Positions 44,357 through 54,380 of a stretch of 64,000 nucleotides of DNA are shown piece after piece (position 1 is the stretch's first letter; every line of letters starts with the position of its first letter). Source of the DNA: a bacterium (GTDB taxonomy: Bacteria; Bdellovibrionota_C; UBA2361; RFPC01); assembly GCA_030431715.1 (NCBI GenBank), contig JAUIIO010000009.1, positions 1-64,000 of the forward strand, read 5' to 3'. Both the position numbers and the translations under genes were made by a program. The notes beneath the pieces were generated by a model. That model was given only the letters and a program-made list of their open reading frames with translations. It was not told the origin of the DNA and searched no databases.

Positions 44357-46189
44357 TTACTTGGTAGATTTTTTAGGCTTATTTAGGTGCTTTAGGAGGT
44401 AAAGCTTCTTGCCGTTCCATCTGCCAGTCCGCACGAATGTGAGTCTATCATCGAAGAGTTGACGCACTTCTTTTGGGGTATCTGTTAAAACAAATTTTGC
44501 AGGATCGTTCTTTAAACCTTGAAGGCTATTAAGAAAGCGAACCCTTTTCTTCTTTTCCTCAGGAATATCAAAATAATCATTGTTTCGATAAAGTGGATCA
44601 AAGAAAAAGTGATAAGCCCAAACAGCTCGGTACACCCTCTTATCTCCCTCCCACTCAGTTAGATAGATGTCAAGATTTCTGTTTGGTGCGAGAAGTGGGA
44701 TGTGAGCCCTGCTATAATATTTGCCAATAGATCTTTTTTCCCAACGCATTACAGTTGCGGTGATTCCGCCAGGGAATGCAGCGGTCCAGGTTAAAAGGAA
44801 TGGGAAAAGTGCAAAAATGATCAAGCGAGAAGACTTCTGGGTCCACTGCAGTGCCGCGAGAGAAAGTACAATTAACAGTGAGCCGCAGCCATAAAATGTG
44901 CCCACGAGTCTGGGATAATTATTAAGCATTTTCGGGGTAAAAATGCGCATAGGCGACCATGTCGTGCCAATCCAAATTCCCAGAATGACAAGTATCGGTA
45001 TAAAAAGAAGTACCAGAAGATGAGCCGCTTTCTTATTCCAGATTGAGGTTTCAAAAAGTTTACCAAGAAACATAGCGACATAGAGCTGCGCGAAGATAGT
45101 TGCTGGGAGTATGTAGCGAGGCATCGGCTTGTAACCTCTTTGCGTGCCGTAATAGACGAGATAAATGACAAGCAAAAAGGAAAGAGAATAGAAAAAGAGT
45201 CTGCGATAAGGGGTGTGGCGTGAGGCATGGGCGCACAATAAAAGCCCGAGGATGCCAGGGAGATGTTCTTGTTGTGCGATGACTTCGATATAGCTTACGA
45301 AGTTATTATAATTTGGGCGACCATAGAAGTTTGTCTCAAGACCGTAAATAAAAAATGTCTCTACAGTGCGTATAAATTGTTCATATCCGTATAGAGCAGT
45401 AAAAAGCCCAAAAGTAAGAGATGTGCCTATAACTATTCCTAGTAAAAACCTGATGTAGCTGCGAGAGTCACGCCTGTCAAAGTACATAAGGAGCAAGAGT
45501 GTGGGAGGCACGAAAATTCCCGGAGCCTTTGAGAATGCACTTAAAGCCGCAAATACTCCACTGAGCAGGGGGAATGATTTTTGTGATGCTGGTCTAAAAT
45601 AGAGCATTACATATGCGAGTATTGAAAATGCTGCGAGTCCAGATTCGGGACTCACGGTAGTAATGTATGGAGCTATAAGGGGCGAAAAGATGTAGAATAC
45701 GCAGAATAGGAGAGCTCCATATGGGTTGGCATTAAAGGCAAGCCATAGAGTTCCGGCGGCCAATGTTACGAAGTCAAGTGCGGCAGAATAAATTGTGCCA
45801 GAGGCGTAATTGGCCCATAAGCCTATCTCAGAACCTAGATACGCTAATCGCAGTCCGATAGCGAGCGTTATACGATCGAACCACGGCCAGCCGGTCATGG
45901 GCATTGAAATTCTTGGAAAAGAAGGAATTGTATAAACCATGTTGCCGAACACGCTTGGTCCGGAATATTGAAGGGGGTCACTTGCTTTAGGTAAAATAAA
46001 TTGAGTTGTAGAAAGGAGATAGATTTTATAGCCGAAAAATAGAAATAGTATGCAGCAGAACCAGATGAGGACAGCTTTATGTTGATACGCAGCTGATTTG
46101 AAGATCTCACTAGAAGCGTGGCAGGTACTATCATTTTCAGGAGTGGATCCTGAGTTTCTGACATGACTTGCCTTTGCACTTTCTGGCAT
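44357..46189 (-). CDS. Polytopic GT39-like (PMT/ArnT-type) glycosyltransferase
   Basis: The 610-residue membrane protein has about 12 helices. It has a first loop with PSFPRISMPMTGWPWFDRIT, a SPESGLAAFSILAYV helix, and a C-terminal soluble domain of about 110 residues (EWEGDKRVYRAVWAYHFFF). This is the layout of GT-C enzymes related to protein mannosyltransferase and ArnT that use polyprenyl-phosphate sugars in the periplasm. The polyprenyl-phosphate GT2 enzymes in the window could supply its donor. It is alone on the minus strand; 441 bases separate it from the divergent GT operon. Confidence 0.72.
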   Translation of the reverse strand: MPESAKASHVRNSGSTPENDSTCHASSEIFKSAAYQHKAVLIWFCCILFLFFGYKIYLLSTTQFILPKASDPLQYSGPSVFGNMVYTIPSFPRISMPMTGWPWFDRITLAIGLRLAYLGSEIGLWANYASGTIYSAALDFVTLAAGTLWLAFNANPYGALLFCVFYIFSPLIAPYITTVSPESGLAAFSILAYVMLYFRPASQKSFPLLSGVFAALSAFSKAPGIFVPPTLLLLMYFDRRDSRSYIRFLLGIVIGTSLTFGLFTALYGYEQFIRTVETFFIYGLETNFYGRPNYNNFVSYIEVIAQQEHLPGILGLLLCAHASRHTPYRRLFFYSLSFLLVIYLVYYGTQRGYKPMPRYILPATIFAQLYVAMFLGKLFETSIWNKKAAHLLVLLFIPILVILGIWIGTTWSPMRIFTPKMLNNYPRLVGTFYGCGSLLIVLSLAALQWTQKSSRLIIFALFPFLLTWTAAFPGGITATVMRWEKRSIGKYYSRAHIPLLAPNRNLDIYLTEWEGDKRVYRAVWAYHFFFDPLYRNNDYFDIPEEKKKRVRFLNSLQGLKNDPAKFVLTDTPKEVRQLFDDRLTFVRTGRWNGKKLYLLKHLNKPKKSTK

Positions 46190-46543
46190 AATGCTATCTC
46201 CTAAATTATTCCTTGCTTACGTATACTTACACCAGCAAGTAAAAAACTGTCCAGAGCTCCGCGTGTTTTCGTTCGTAAGATATAGGAGTCAGTAACTAGG
46301 CCCGCAAAAATGTACGAAAAGAAGGTTGAAGCTGTTAGTTGGGGAGTGCTTGGAGGCCTCCCGTGCTCTAAAGAATCGATTGAGTTTCATAAAGAGATCT
46401 GCCCGATTTAACCTAGTAATTCGAGTTGCTTATCCCCACATAGTCGTGCCATTAGGAGTTTGCTTTGGAGGGGGGCATCGTGTAAGTTAGTAAGTTGTTA
46501 AATTGGGGAAATTCTTGGATTCACTAGCGACCAATTTGGGTTA

Positions 46544-46573
46544 TTGTGATCTTTTTGGGGCACTGGCTATATT
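46544..46573 (+). promoter_or_regulatory. Promoter of the three-glycosyltransferase operon
   Basis: TTGTGA (46544-46549) and TATATT (46568-46573) are 18 bases apart and would start transcription near 46580, 50 bases before the ATG at 46631. The 441-base gap 46190-46630 otherwise holds only a 33-codon reading frame without a ribosome-binding site (46310-46411). I see no JUMPstart/ops element. Confidence 0.5.
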
Positions 46574-46630
46574 CCGAGGTGTGTTTGGGGGCGGAGCCTC
46601 ATATATCGGATAATAAGATTGTTGTGAGCT

Positions 46631-49600
46631 ATGTCAGATCATAAGGGTAAAAATCGGGAACTCAACAAAGATAAGAATTTGTCGGAAAGTACACCTGCTC
46701 CCTCCCATGTTCATTCTTTCTCAGCTAATGGCGTAAGACTCAAAGAAACTCCTACTGACACTCTTGAAGACGAAAATATATTTAAGAAAGCTCAAAATGG
46801 TCTCAAGTGGATATGCTCACAAGTGCAAGGTCAGCTTGTTCTTGATGTTGGATGCAATAAGGGGGCGCTTTCTCTCCTTCTCGCTCAACGTAGTCAATTA
46901 GACGATTCTAACCGTCAAATCTATGCTATTGATGCTAATCGAGCAGATATAGACTATGCTAATGAACTGCGTCAGCAGTTGCCAGAAAAGACAGCAAAGC
47001 ACCTTTCATTTTTTCATGCAGATATCTTTAGCGGGCATTCAGCACTTGAAAAGCGTCATGGCGAGTTTGACTGTATAATTCTCCGGGAGACTCTTGAGGA
47101 GCTTCATGATCCAACGCAAGCTCTTCAGTTAGTGCTTCGTTATGCAAAAACAGGGGCTCGAATAATTATTTATACTCCGTTTCGTATTGATACGGACCAC
47201 AATAGTCCTCAAAAGTTAAGTTACTCATTATTCATGGAGGTTGTACTTCATCATTGTGAAATGCAGAGTACAGAAGTTGTGGATGGCTTTGTCCGGTTTG
47301 TTGGGCGTGTTAGAGAAAGTACTGCCGAGCGCATTGAGATTCATGCGAAGACTTTGAGGTATATTTGTGAAGGTATAGCTAATGGAGTTTCATCTATTTC
47401 ATCTGTACCTTCACGATCCCTTATAGAAGAGGTTAATCAAGACGCTAAAGTTTCCAGAGAGAATGTTGAAAACTTGCTCGAAAAGAGCATAGATTTAGAA
47501 AAGAAAAATAGCTTTCTCCGAGCCAAAATTCGAAGATTAGAAAGAGATCAAGAGGTTTTAGAAGCAAGGAATGGAAGACTCTTACGCGCTCAAAGCTCAC
47601 TTTCTGAATCTCTCCGGTATCAAATCGGAGACTTACTTGTTTCCTCCACCACATCACTCCGAGGGGTGCTCTTACTTTTGCCAGGAATTATTCGCGTTTC
47701 GGCAGGAGGGGTGCAAAAGTCAACTCATCGCATCTTAAATAGATTACCTATCTTTTCAAGGAAGTTTAGTCCTATTGTGCTCGAAGAGCGGGCGAGAGAG
47801 GCGTATGGTCGTGGAGGTGTCGATTGCGTTACTCGCTGGTACGAAGAGCATTGTGATGATAGTCAGATTTCTCAGGAGATGTTAAATCGTATAATGTTTG
47901 ATCTGTTGCGTAAGGAGCATCCAGATCGTTCACTTCTTTATGCATGGAGAGCACTTTCTCTCAACTACGACAACCCGAAACTCATTCAAATCTTATCAGA
48001 TATGGCGCGTTACGCTAAGAAGCGTGATGACTGGGAATTCGCATCAAAGGTTCAATTCCGCTTGCGAGAATTCAAAGAACGAGAGCGGCAGCGGACGCGA
48101 TTAGCGCAAGAACTTCCAAGACCTGACTTCCTAGATCCTGATATGAATGAGGATCTAGAAGGAGGGGATTCCGAGTCCCAGATTGATGAATTGCATAGAT
48201 TTCTTAACGAGCGTTATGCACTGGGCGGAAGAACTGCGTTGGATAAGATTGCATTTTTGAGTTCAAAGATTTCAGAGCTCAGCGAAGCTAGGGTGTGTGA
48301 AGAGATTTTTCTCTGCCTCAGTGAAGCGGGGGATGAATCTGCTTTTGAGTTTGGTGAAAAAGCATTTGAACTTAGCCCATCTCCTTCGCTTGCTTGGTCG
48401 CTTATACGATGGTATCGATCTCGTGGTGCGATTCGACCTCAATTGAGGCTTGTTAAGTATCTTGATGCTGACCGTGCTCACCCGCGAGCGTTGTCTTTTA
48501 TCGAAGGACAGATGTCTCTTTTGGAGACTGGCCTCCCTTTACCTGAAAAGCTCCATACTCCAGCCTATCCTCTTGAACGGATTCGAGTGAACTATGTCTT
48601 ACATTACTCGCTGCCCTATCTTTCAGGCGGGTATGCGACGCGTTCTCATGGGATACTTTGTGCCTTGAACCGGCTCGGTATTGATGTTGAAGCTGTCACC
48701 AGATACGGATTCCCTTATGATATTAAAAAACTTGGTTTGAAAGAAAAGGGGAAATCACTCGAGGATATACCTCAGAAAGATGTTGTTGATGGAGTTGTTT
48801 ATAACAGGCTACTTACTGATAAGTATGGACATGCTCAGACTCCCCTTAATACATACCTAGTAAATTATTCTAATGCTCTTATTGACTTTGCGAAGCAACA
48901 CAACCCAACAGTGCTTCATGCGGCTTCGAGCTATTTTAATGGAGTTGCAACAAATCGTGCAGCAGCGTTGTTAGGAATACCATCGATTTACGAAGCTCGA
49001 GGCCTTTGGGAGTTAACGCGCATGTCTCGGATGCCGCACTGGGAAGACTCAGAGTTCTTCCAACTCCAAAAAAGAATGGAAACCGAAGCTGCGTGTGGTG
49101 CCGATAGAGTTGTGGCTATTACGGAAGGGTTAAAGGGAGAGCTTGTGCGTAGAGGCGTGCCAGAGGAGAAAATTGTTGTAATTCAAAATGGTGTTGACCC
49201 GTCGCGTTTTCGGCCTGTAGAGAAAGATGCTGAGTTGGCCTTAGAGCTTGGTATTCAGAATGATGAAGTAGTAATCGGGTATGTCGGATCGATAGTTGAG
49301 TATGAAGGATTGCATTATCTTATTCAGGCGGCACAAAAACTTGATGAGAGAGGACTTAACTTTAAGGTTCTTGTTGTCGGGGATGGAGCAGTATTTGAAG
49401 AACTGCAAGAGCTTGTCGTTTCTTGTGGATTGCAAGAAAAGGTAATTTTTACTGGTCGAGTTGCCCATGATGACGTGGAACGTTACTATAGTCTTATAGA
49501 CATTACCCCATATCCACGTCGTAAGAGTCTCGTTTGCGACCTTGTTTCGCCTCTTAAGCCTTTTGAATCAATGGCAATGGAAAAAGCTGTTATAGCCTCT

Positions 49601-49867
49601 GATGTTGATGCCCTGACAGAGATTGTTAAAGATGGGCAGAATGGACTCCTTCACCGTGCGGATGATGCTCTACATCTGGCACAAGTTCTTGAGGAGTTGA
49701 TTACAAATAAAGATTTAAGAGTTCAGCTTGGAAAAACGTCTAGGCTTTGGATTGAAAGAGAGCGTTCGTGGGATACACTATCTAGACGATTTTCTGACCT
49801 TTATGAGGAACTCCATGAGAACTATACACAAAAATCGAATAATCTCCTCAGAGTTTCAAATGTCTAG
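46631..49867 (+). CDS. Multidomain methyltransferase-coiled coil-GT4 glycosyltransferase
   Basis: The 1078-residue protein begins with a SAM methyltransferase domain (about 65-210: LVLDVGCNKGALSLLLAQR, IYAIDANRADID, IILRETLEELHDP). A coiled coil of about 60 residues follows (near 275-335), then a helical TPR-like region (390-620). A GT4 domain from about 653 has HYSLPYLSGGYATRSHG, VLHAASSYFNGVATN, IPSIYEARGLWELTR, IQNGVDPSRF and a C-terminal PLKPFESMAMEKAVIASD. It may both extend a glycan and methylate its end, as chain-terminating enzymes do. The GT4 part is closely related to those of the next two genes, so the three arose by duplication. Confidence 0.85.
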   Translation: MSDHKGKNRELNKDKNLSESTPAPSHVHSFSANGVRLKETPTDTLEDENIFKKAQNGLKWICSQVQGQLVLDVGCNKGALSLLLAQRSQLDDSNRQIYAIDANRADIDYANELRQQLPEKTAKHLSFFHADIFSGHSALEKRHGEFDCIILRETLEELHDPTQALQLVLRYAKTGARIIIYTPFRIDTDHNSPQKLSYSLFMEVVLHHCEMQSTEVVDGFVRFVGRVRESTAERIEIHAKTLRYICEGIANGVSSISSVPSRSLIEEVNQDAKVSRENVENLLEKSIDLEKKNSFLRAKIRRLERDQEVLEARNGRLLRAQSSLSESLRYQIGDLLVSSTTSLRGVLLLLPGIIRVSAGGVQKSTHRILNRLPIFSRKFSPIVLEERAREAYGRGGVDCVTRWYEEHCDDSQISQEMLNRIMFDLLRKEHPDRSLLYAWRALSLNYDNPKLIQILSDMARYAKKRDDWEFASKVQFRLREFKERERQRTRLAQELPRPDFLDPDMNEDLEGGDSESQIDELHRFLNERYALGGRTALDKIAFLSSKISELSEARVCEEIFLCLSEAGDESAFEFGEKAFELSPSPSLAWSLIRWYRSRGAIRPQLRLVKYLDADRAHPRALSFIEGQMSLLETGLPLPEKLHTPAYPLERIRVNYVLHYSLPYLSGGYATRSHGILCALNRLGIDVEAVTRYGFPYDIKKLGLKEKGKSLEDIPQKDVVDGVVYNRLLTDKYGHAQTPLNTYLVNYSNALIDFAKQHNPTVLHAASSYFNGVATNRAAALLGIPSIYEARGLWELTRMSRMPHWEDSEFFQLQKRMETEAACGADRVVAITEGLKGELVRRGVPEEKIVVIQNGVDPSRFRPVEKDAELALELGIQNDEVVIGYVGSIVEYEGLHYLIQAAQKLDERGLNFKVLVVGDGAVFEELQELVVSCGLQEKVIFTGRVAHDDVERYYSLIDITPYPRRKSLVCDLVSPLKPFESMAMEKAVIASDVDALTEIVKDGQNGLLHRADDALHLAQVLEELITNKDLRVQLGKTSRLWIERERSWDTLSRRFSDLYEELHENYTQKSNNLLRVSNV

Positions 49868-49888
49868 AATTGATCTTTACGCAAGGAG

Positions 49889-52333
49889 ATGATGGAAGCG
49901 GATTCTTCAAAGGCCTACTCAGTACTTCGAGAGCGTTGTCGCTACCTAAAATCTGAACTGCGTAAGAAGCAGATCCTCTTGGATAAACAGCAACAGCTGT
50001 TTGATGAGCTCAAAGAGCGCAATCGTGTCCTTGAGCATTTACCTGAATCCACACCTTTTCAGCTAGGTGTCGCTTTTGTTGTTGCTGCTAAGGATCCCCG
50101 AAAACTTCTTTTGTTGCCATATAGAATTGGGAGCATTTTTTTTACAGCTTATGAGAGAAGACGTAAGCAAAAAGCCAAGCAGGCTGGAAAAGCTGAAATT
50201 CAAAATATGCTTTTTAGCTCGAAAGAACCGGAGTTAAAATCAAGTATAATAGCGAAAGTCTCACAACTGTTGCAAAGCAATGAACTTTGCGAGGAAGAGT
50301 ATAGTGAAGTGTTGCAATATGTACTTGCGCAGTGCCGGGCCGAAGAGATTCCCGAGCTCGTTGACGATCTTCTTGAGCTCTTTCCGGCAGATAGTAGACC
50401 TGAAATCCTATGTGCTCTTTGGACGTCATTTGCAAAACAAAGAGAAAACTTGCTTGTGACCTTTATAGAAAAGTGCATTGAGAAAAATTGTCCTGAAGTG
50501 GTTTTTCCTCCATCCGAAGTAAGACTTTCAAGGCAAAAGTGGGTTGATGCCGGTTTCATTGTTTTTGAACCACGCGTGAATACGGCCGCCACCGACAACG
50601 AGAAAGATCTGCTTAAGAGTAAGTCTGAAAAGCGATTATCTTTTTATCATTTTACAAATGATGTTAAGTCTCGCATGGAGGAGCATCTTATAGAGAATGG
50701 GCTGGAGGATACGCACAACGTTTATCTTGCCCTTGATGCTATAGATGATCTCAGAAAAATTTATCTTAACAAACTTCTCTTTACTATAACTCATTATCTT
50801 TATCCCACGGAGGCTTCTTTCTATGGAGAAAAGGTTCTTGAGTTGGCTCCTGAGGACACAGTTTTTGCTTCGAAGGTTGTGGATCATTTTCGTATTCAAG
50901 GAATGTTACGTTATCCGCTTAAGCTTCAATCTCGAATAGCTAACATAAATGGCCAAAAGAGTGGGGTGCAAGCATTGTCTGAAATGGTTGAACTCCTTGA
51001 GAAGGATAACCTGTTTGATTTACCGGACAAGGTCTACCAAGGACCTCAACTTCCAGAACAAAGTGCTATCGATGTGCTCTATTTCCTCCATAACTCATTG
51101 CCCTTCAACTCGGGAGGCTACGCCACAAGAGCGCATGGAATACTGAAGTCTTTGCTCGAATCGGGAATTAACATTGAGGCAGTTACTCGTTTGGGATTTC
51201 CTACCGATCGTTTTAACGCTGAAACCTATTTTCCCCTTGGGTCTAATCAGGTGAACGGCGTGCGTTATCATCGGTTACTAGGTGATAGTAATGAAAAATA
51301 TAAAAACCTTCCATTAAAAACATATATACTGAGGTATGCACAGTACATTGAGCGATTTATACTCGCGGGAAATCGACCTAAGCTTCTTCATGCTGCATCG
51401 AATTTTATGAATGGTATTGCTGTTAATCATGTCGCTTCTCGCTTACAACTTCCTACACTCTATGAAATAAGGGGGCTATGGGAGATTACGCATGTCTCGA
51501 GAAACCCCGATTGGGAAGGATCTGATTATTTTGAGATGCAGAAGAAGCTTGAAACTCAAGCAGCGAGAGGAGCTCATAAGGTTGTTACGATTACACATGC
51601 CTTAAAAGCTGAAATGATTCAACGTGGTATACGTGAGCAGCATATCGAAGTGATTCCTAATGGTGTAGATACGAAGCGGTTTAAGCGTCCTTCAAGAGAC
51701 CAAGCTCTCCTTCAGAAGCTTGGTTTAGAAGATAATATTATACTCGGTTATGTAGGGTCGCTCGTTGATTACGAGGGGCTTGAATATCTCATTGAAGCAA
51801 CAGTTCTTTTGCGCCAGCGAGAGAAGCTTCAGGTAGCTCTCATTATTGTTGGAGATGGTGATGTTCGCAATGATTTAGAGGATTTGGTGCAAGAGTTCCA
51901 TGCGAGTGAATATATAAAGTTTACGGGCAGGGTTCCTCATCATGAGGTTGAGCGTTACTATAGTATCGTTGATATTGCCCCATTCCCAAGAAAAGGTCTG
52001 CCTGTTTGTGAGATGGTTTCTCCAATGAAGCCATTTGAAGCGATGTGTATGCAGATTCCAATAGTGGCCTCTAATGTCGCCGCATTAGAAGAAATAATTC
52101 AAGATGGCGTGAATGGTCGCATACACACGAAAGATGATATTGAAAGCCTTGTCGCAGTTTTACGTGAGTTGATACTGGATCCGCAGCAGCGCAGCACGTT
52201 GAGTACGGCAGGACGCTCGTGGGTAGAGGAAAATCGTGATTGGCATAAGTTAGCCGGGCAGTTCCAGGCCCTCTATCTGGAAATATGTGATGAATATTAT
52301 GGCTCGTCATCTCTCGTTCAAGTCTCTCTTTAG
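49889..52333 (+). CDS. GT4 glycosyltransferase with coiled-coil and helical N-terminal half
   Basis: The 814-residue protein has an N-terminal coiled coil (about 8-50, QILLDKQQQLFDELKERN). An amphipathic or membrane-near helix and a 300-residue helical repeat-like region follow. The GT4 domain starts at about 394 (LYFLHNSLPFNSGGYATRAHG, LLHAASNFMNGIAVNH, TLYEIRGLWEITHVSRN, VIPNGVDTKRF, PMKPFEAMCMQIPIVASN). The methyltransferase domain of the preceding gene is absent. The gene starts 21 bases after it; AAGGAG is unusually close to the first ATG (49889), so ATG 49892 may be used. The donor sugar cannot be read from sequence. Confidence 0.85.
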   Translation: MMEADSSKAYSVLRERCRYLKSELRKKQILLDKQQQLFDELKERNRVLEHLPESTPFQLGVAFVVAAKDPRKLLLLPYRIGSIFFTAYERRRKQKAKQAGKAEIQNMLFSSKEPELKSSIIAKVSQLLQSNELCEEEYSEVLQYVLAQCRAEEIPELVDDLLELFPADSRPEILCALWTSFAKQRENLLVTFIEKCIEKNCPEVVFPPSEVRLSRQKWVDAGFIVFEPRVNTAATDNEKDLLKSKSEKRLSFYHFTNDVKSRMEEHLIENGLEDTHNVYLALDAIDDLRKIYLNKLLFTITHYLYPTEASFYGEKVLELAPEDTVFASKVVDHFRIQGMLRYPLKLQSRIANINGQKSGVQALSEMVELLEKDNLFDLPDKVYQGPQLPEQSAIDVLYFLHNSLPFNSGGYATRAHGILKSLLESGINIEAVTRLGFPTDRFNAETYFPLGSNQVNGVRYHRLLGDSNEKYKNLPLKTYILRYAQYIERFILAGNRPKLLHAASNFMNGIAVNHVASRLQLPTLYEIRGLWEITHVSRNPDWEGSDYFEMQKKLETQAARGAHKVVTITHALKAEMIQRGIREQHIEVIPNGVDTKRFKRPSRDQALLQKLGLEDNIILGYVGSLVDYEGLEYLIEATVLLRQREKLQVALIIVGDGDVRNDLEDLVQEFHASEYIKFTGRVPHHEVERYYSIVDIAPFPRKGLPVCEMVSPMKPFEAMCMQIPIVASNVAALEEIIQDGVNGRIHTKDDIESLVAVLRELILDPQQRSTLSTAGRSWVEENRDWHKLAGQFQALYLEICDEYYGSSSLVQVSL

Positions 52334-54380
52334 GGCTTTCTTTCAGTATGGTACTGCCATTGAGAGAACGTTATTAAACCATGAAAGAAATCGATATCTT
52401 TCTTTTCTCTCCGCAGTTTGTCTTGTTGCTGCGCGAAGGGGTTTTTCTCCCCATTACTGGCAAGGTTCCTCTTCTAGAGCTTTCTATAAGCATGTCGTTG
52501 ATAGATTAAACGACCATTGTAACTATAATGCAGCACTTTTTGCTTTATCCTTTAAGCAAAAGATGTTGCGGAAACGAGATATCGAGCTTGAAGAATTGCT
52601 TTGTTTGACATGGACACGGACAGGGGATTTTCACAAGATTATAACTCTAGTGTCTAGTTACCAATCTCCGCCTATCTCACTTTTGAGGTATTTGGCAGTT
52701 GCTTATCATGAATTAGGTCAGCAGGGAAAACTTTCTGAATTACGAGAAATGTTCAAGCTTGATATACCGAAAGCTAACCGTGATATGCCGCTCTTACGCT
52801 TTTCTATTGAAAGTCTTTCCGGCTATTCTCTTGAAGCGTTTGGTTTAGGGGCTGATTTATTATCTCGCTTTCCAGATGACGAAGAGGTTCTTTTTGAAGT
52901 TTGTTCTTATTATTTCCGATGTGGCTCCCTTAAGAAAGTCAGAGATGTTCTACGGACTGTCTCTGATAATGATAAAAGCGATAGGGTACGATACCTTGAA
53001 GACCTCGTTGCTGGAGAAATCTCTGTGCTATTAGAAGGTCGCCGTCCAAGTATTGAGTCTCCTGCGCCGCTCTATCATGAGCGAGACCACAGAAAGCTTG
53101 AAGTTCTTCACGTACTTGAAATGTCATTGCCTGAGCGCAAAAGTGGTTACAGTTACCGCTCCCACGCCATTTTGTCGAATATGAAAGATAGGAAGCATGT
53201 GGCTGCCAGTACGCGGCCTGGATTTGGTCGTTACGAAAGACCAGAAGGCATTACACTACATGAAGGTATTTCCTATCATCGCTTACCGCTAAACGGCTCT
53301 CAGGAGTATGCACATCACTCACTCGTTGATTATCTTGATCACTATACCACGTGTCTCGATACACTTGTTAAGAGGGTTTCACCAAGTGTATTACATGCTG
53401 CATCTAATTTTAAGAATGCCATTGCCGCGTTAGCGGTTTCTCAAAAAAGGGCAATTCCCTGTGTTTATGAGCTTCGTGGTCTATGGGAGGATACACTCGT
53501 TGCTTCTGATGTGTTGTGCGTGCATGGGGAACGTTATCTGGGGTATCGTGCCACTGAAGATTGGTGTTTGTCTCAGGCGGATGCTGTTGTGGTGCTTTCA
53601 GAGACTCTGCGTGAGGATGTAATAAACCGAGGAATAAGAGCTGAGAAGATTTTTGTTGTTCCTAATGGGGTTGAAACTTCGAATGTCATGCCGTCTTCAG
53701 AGAAAGACCCGGAATTGGAAAGTACATTTTCTCTTGATGATTCAAAAGTAATTGGTTACATCGGATCTATCTCAGAGTATGAAGGCTTAGATTTACTTCT
53801 GGCTGCTTTTGCAAAACTTGAACAAGATTCATCGTGTTCACTTCGCTGTCTCATCGTTGGTGATGGTCCCGGACTTTCACGGCTTAAGGAAGTTGCAAAT
53901 GAATTAGGTATCGCCGATAAGGTCATTTTCACTGGAAGGGTTCTTCAATCAGACATAGCACGATATTACTCTCTTCTAGATCTATTTGTTTTGCCACGCA
54001 AATCGCATCGAGTTACTCAGTTAGTGACTCCACTAAAACCATTGGAGCCTATGCTAATGTGCATACCACTTGTTGTGAGCGATCTTCCTGCTCTTGTCGA
54101 AGTTACCCATAGCTATGCTTCTTATTTTAGAGCTGAAAGCGTGGAAAGCCTCGTCGAGACATGTCGTGCGCACCTCAGTAATACCATTAAAGTAAAAAGC
54201 CATATGCAAATAGAGTGTGCAAGAAATTGGGTTCTAGAAGAGAGAGATTGGAGCCAACTCGTTACCCGATACGATGAGGTGTATGAATATGCATGTCAGC
54301 AAAAGCATGGATCTCGGAGTGGAAACACACGGGCTAAAGATAATATTAGTGTGCCAAAGGCTCAGGCCGCACTTTCCTGA
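52287..54380 (+). CDS. GT4 glycosyltransferase, third paralogue
   Basis: The 697-residue protein has a 270-residue helical N-terminal region of TPR style. A GT4 domain follows (HVLEMSLPERKSGYSYRSHA, VLHAASNFKNAIAALAVSQK, PCVYELRGLWEDTLVAS, VVPNGVETSN, PLKPLEPMLMCIPLVVSD). It lacks the N-terminal coiled coil and methyltransferase of its upstream relatives. The start (GTG 52287 or ATG 52290/52299) overlaps the previous gene by 35-47 bases, so translation is coupled. Its 3' end overlaps the convergent 2-epimerase gene by 19 bases. Confidence 0.85.
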   Translation: MMNIMARHLSFKSLFRAFFQYGTAIERTLLNHERNRYLSFLSAVCLVAARRGFSPHYWQGSSSRAFYKHVVDRLNDHCNYNAALFALSFKQKMLRKRDIELEELLCLTWTRTGDFHKIITLVSSYQSPPISLLRYLAVAYHELGQQGKLSELREMFKLDIPKANRDMPLLRFSIESLSGYSLEAFGLGADLLSRFPDDEEVLFEVCSYYFRCGSLKKVRDVLRTVSDNDKSDRVRYLEDLVAGEISVLLEGRRPSIESPAPLYHERDHRKLEVLHVLEMSLPERKSGYSYRSHAILSNMKDRKHVAASTRPGFGRYERPEGITLHEGISYHRLPLNGSQEYAHHSLVDYLDHYTTCLDTLVKRVSPSVLHAASNFKNAIAALAVSQKRAIPCVYELRGLWEDTLVASDVLCVHGERYLGYRATEDWCLSQADAVVVLSETLREDVINRGIRAEKIFVVPNGVETSNVMPSSEKDPELESTFSLDDSKVIGYIGSISEYEGLDLLLAAFAKLEQDSSCSLRCLIVGDGPGLSRLKEVANELGIADKVIFTGRVLQSDIARYYSLLDLFVLPRKSHRVTQLVTPLKPLEPMLMCIPLVVSDLPALVEVTHSYASYFRAESVESLVETCRAHLSNTIKVKSHMQIECARNWVLEERDWSQLVTRYDEVYEYACQQKHGSRSGNTRAKDNISVPKAQAALS

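Noticed and set aside
46310..46411. 33-codon reading frame in the gap before the GT4 operon
   Set aside because: No Shine-Dalgarno, no recognisable protein features, and it is short enough to occur by chance.
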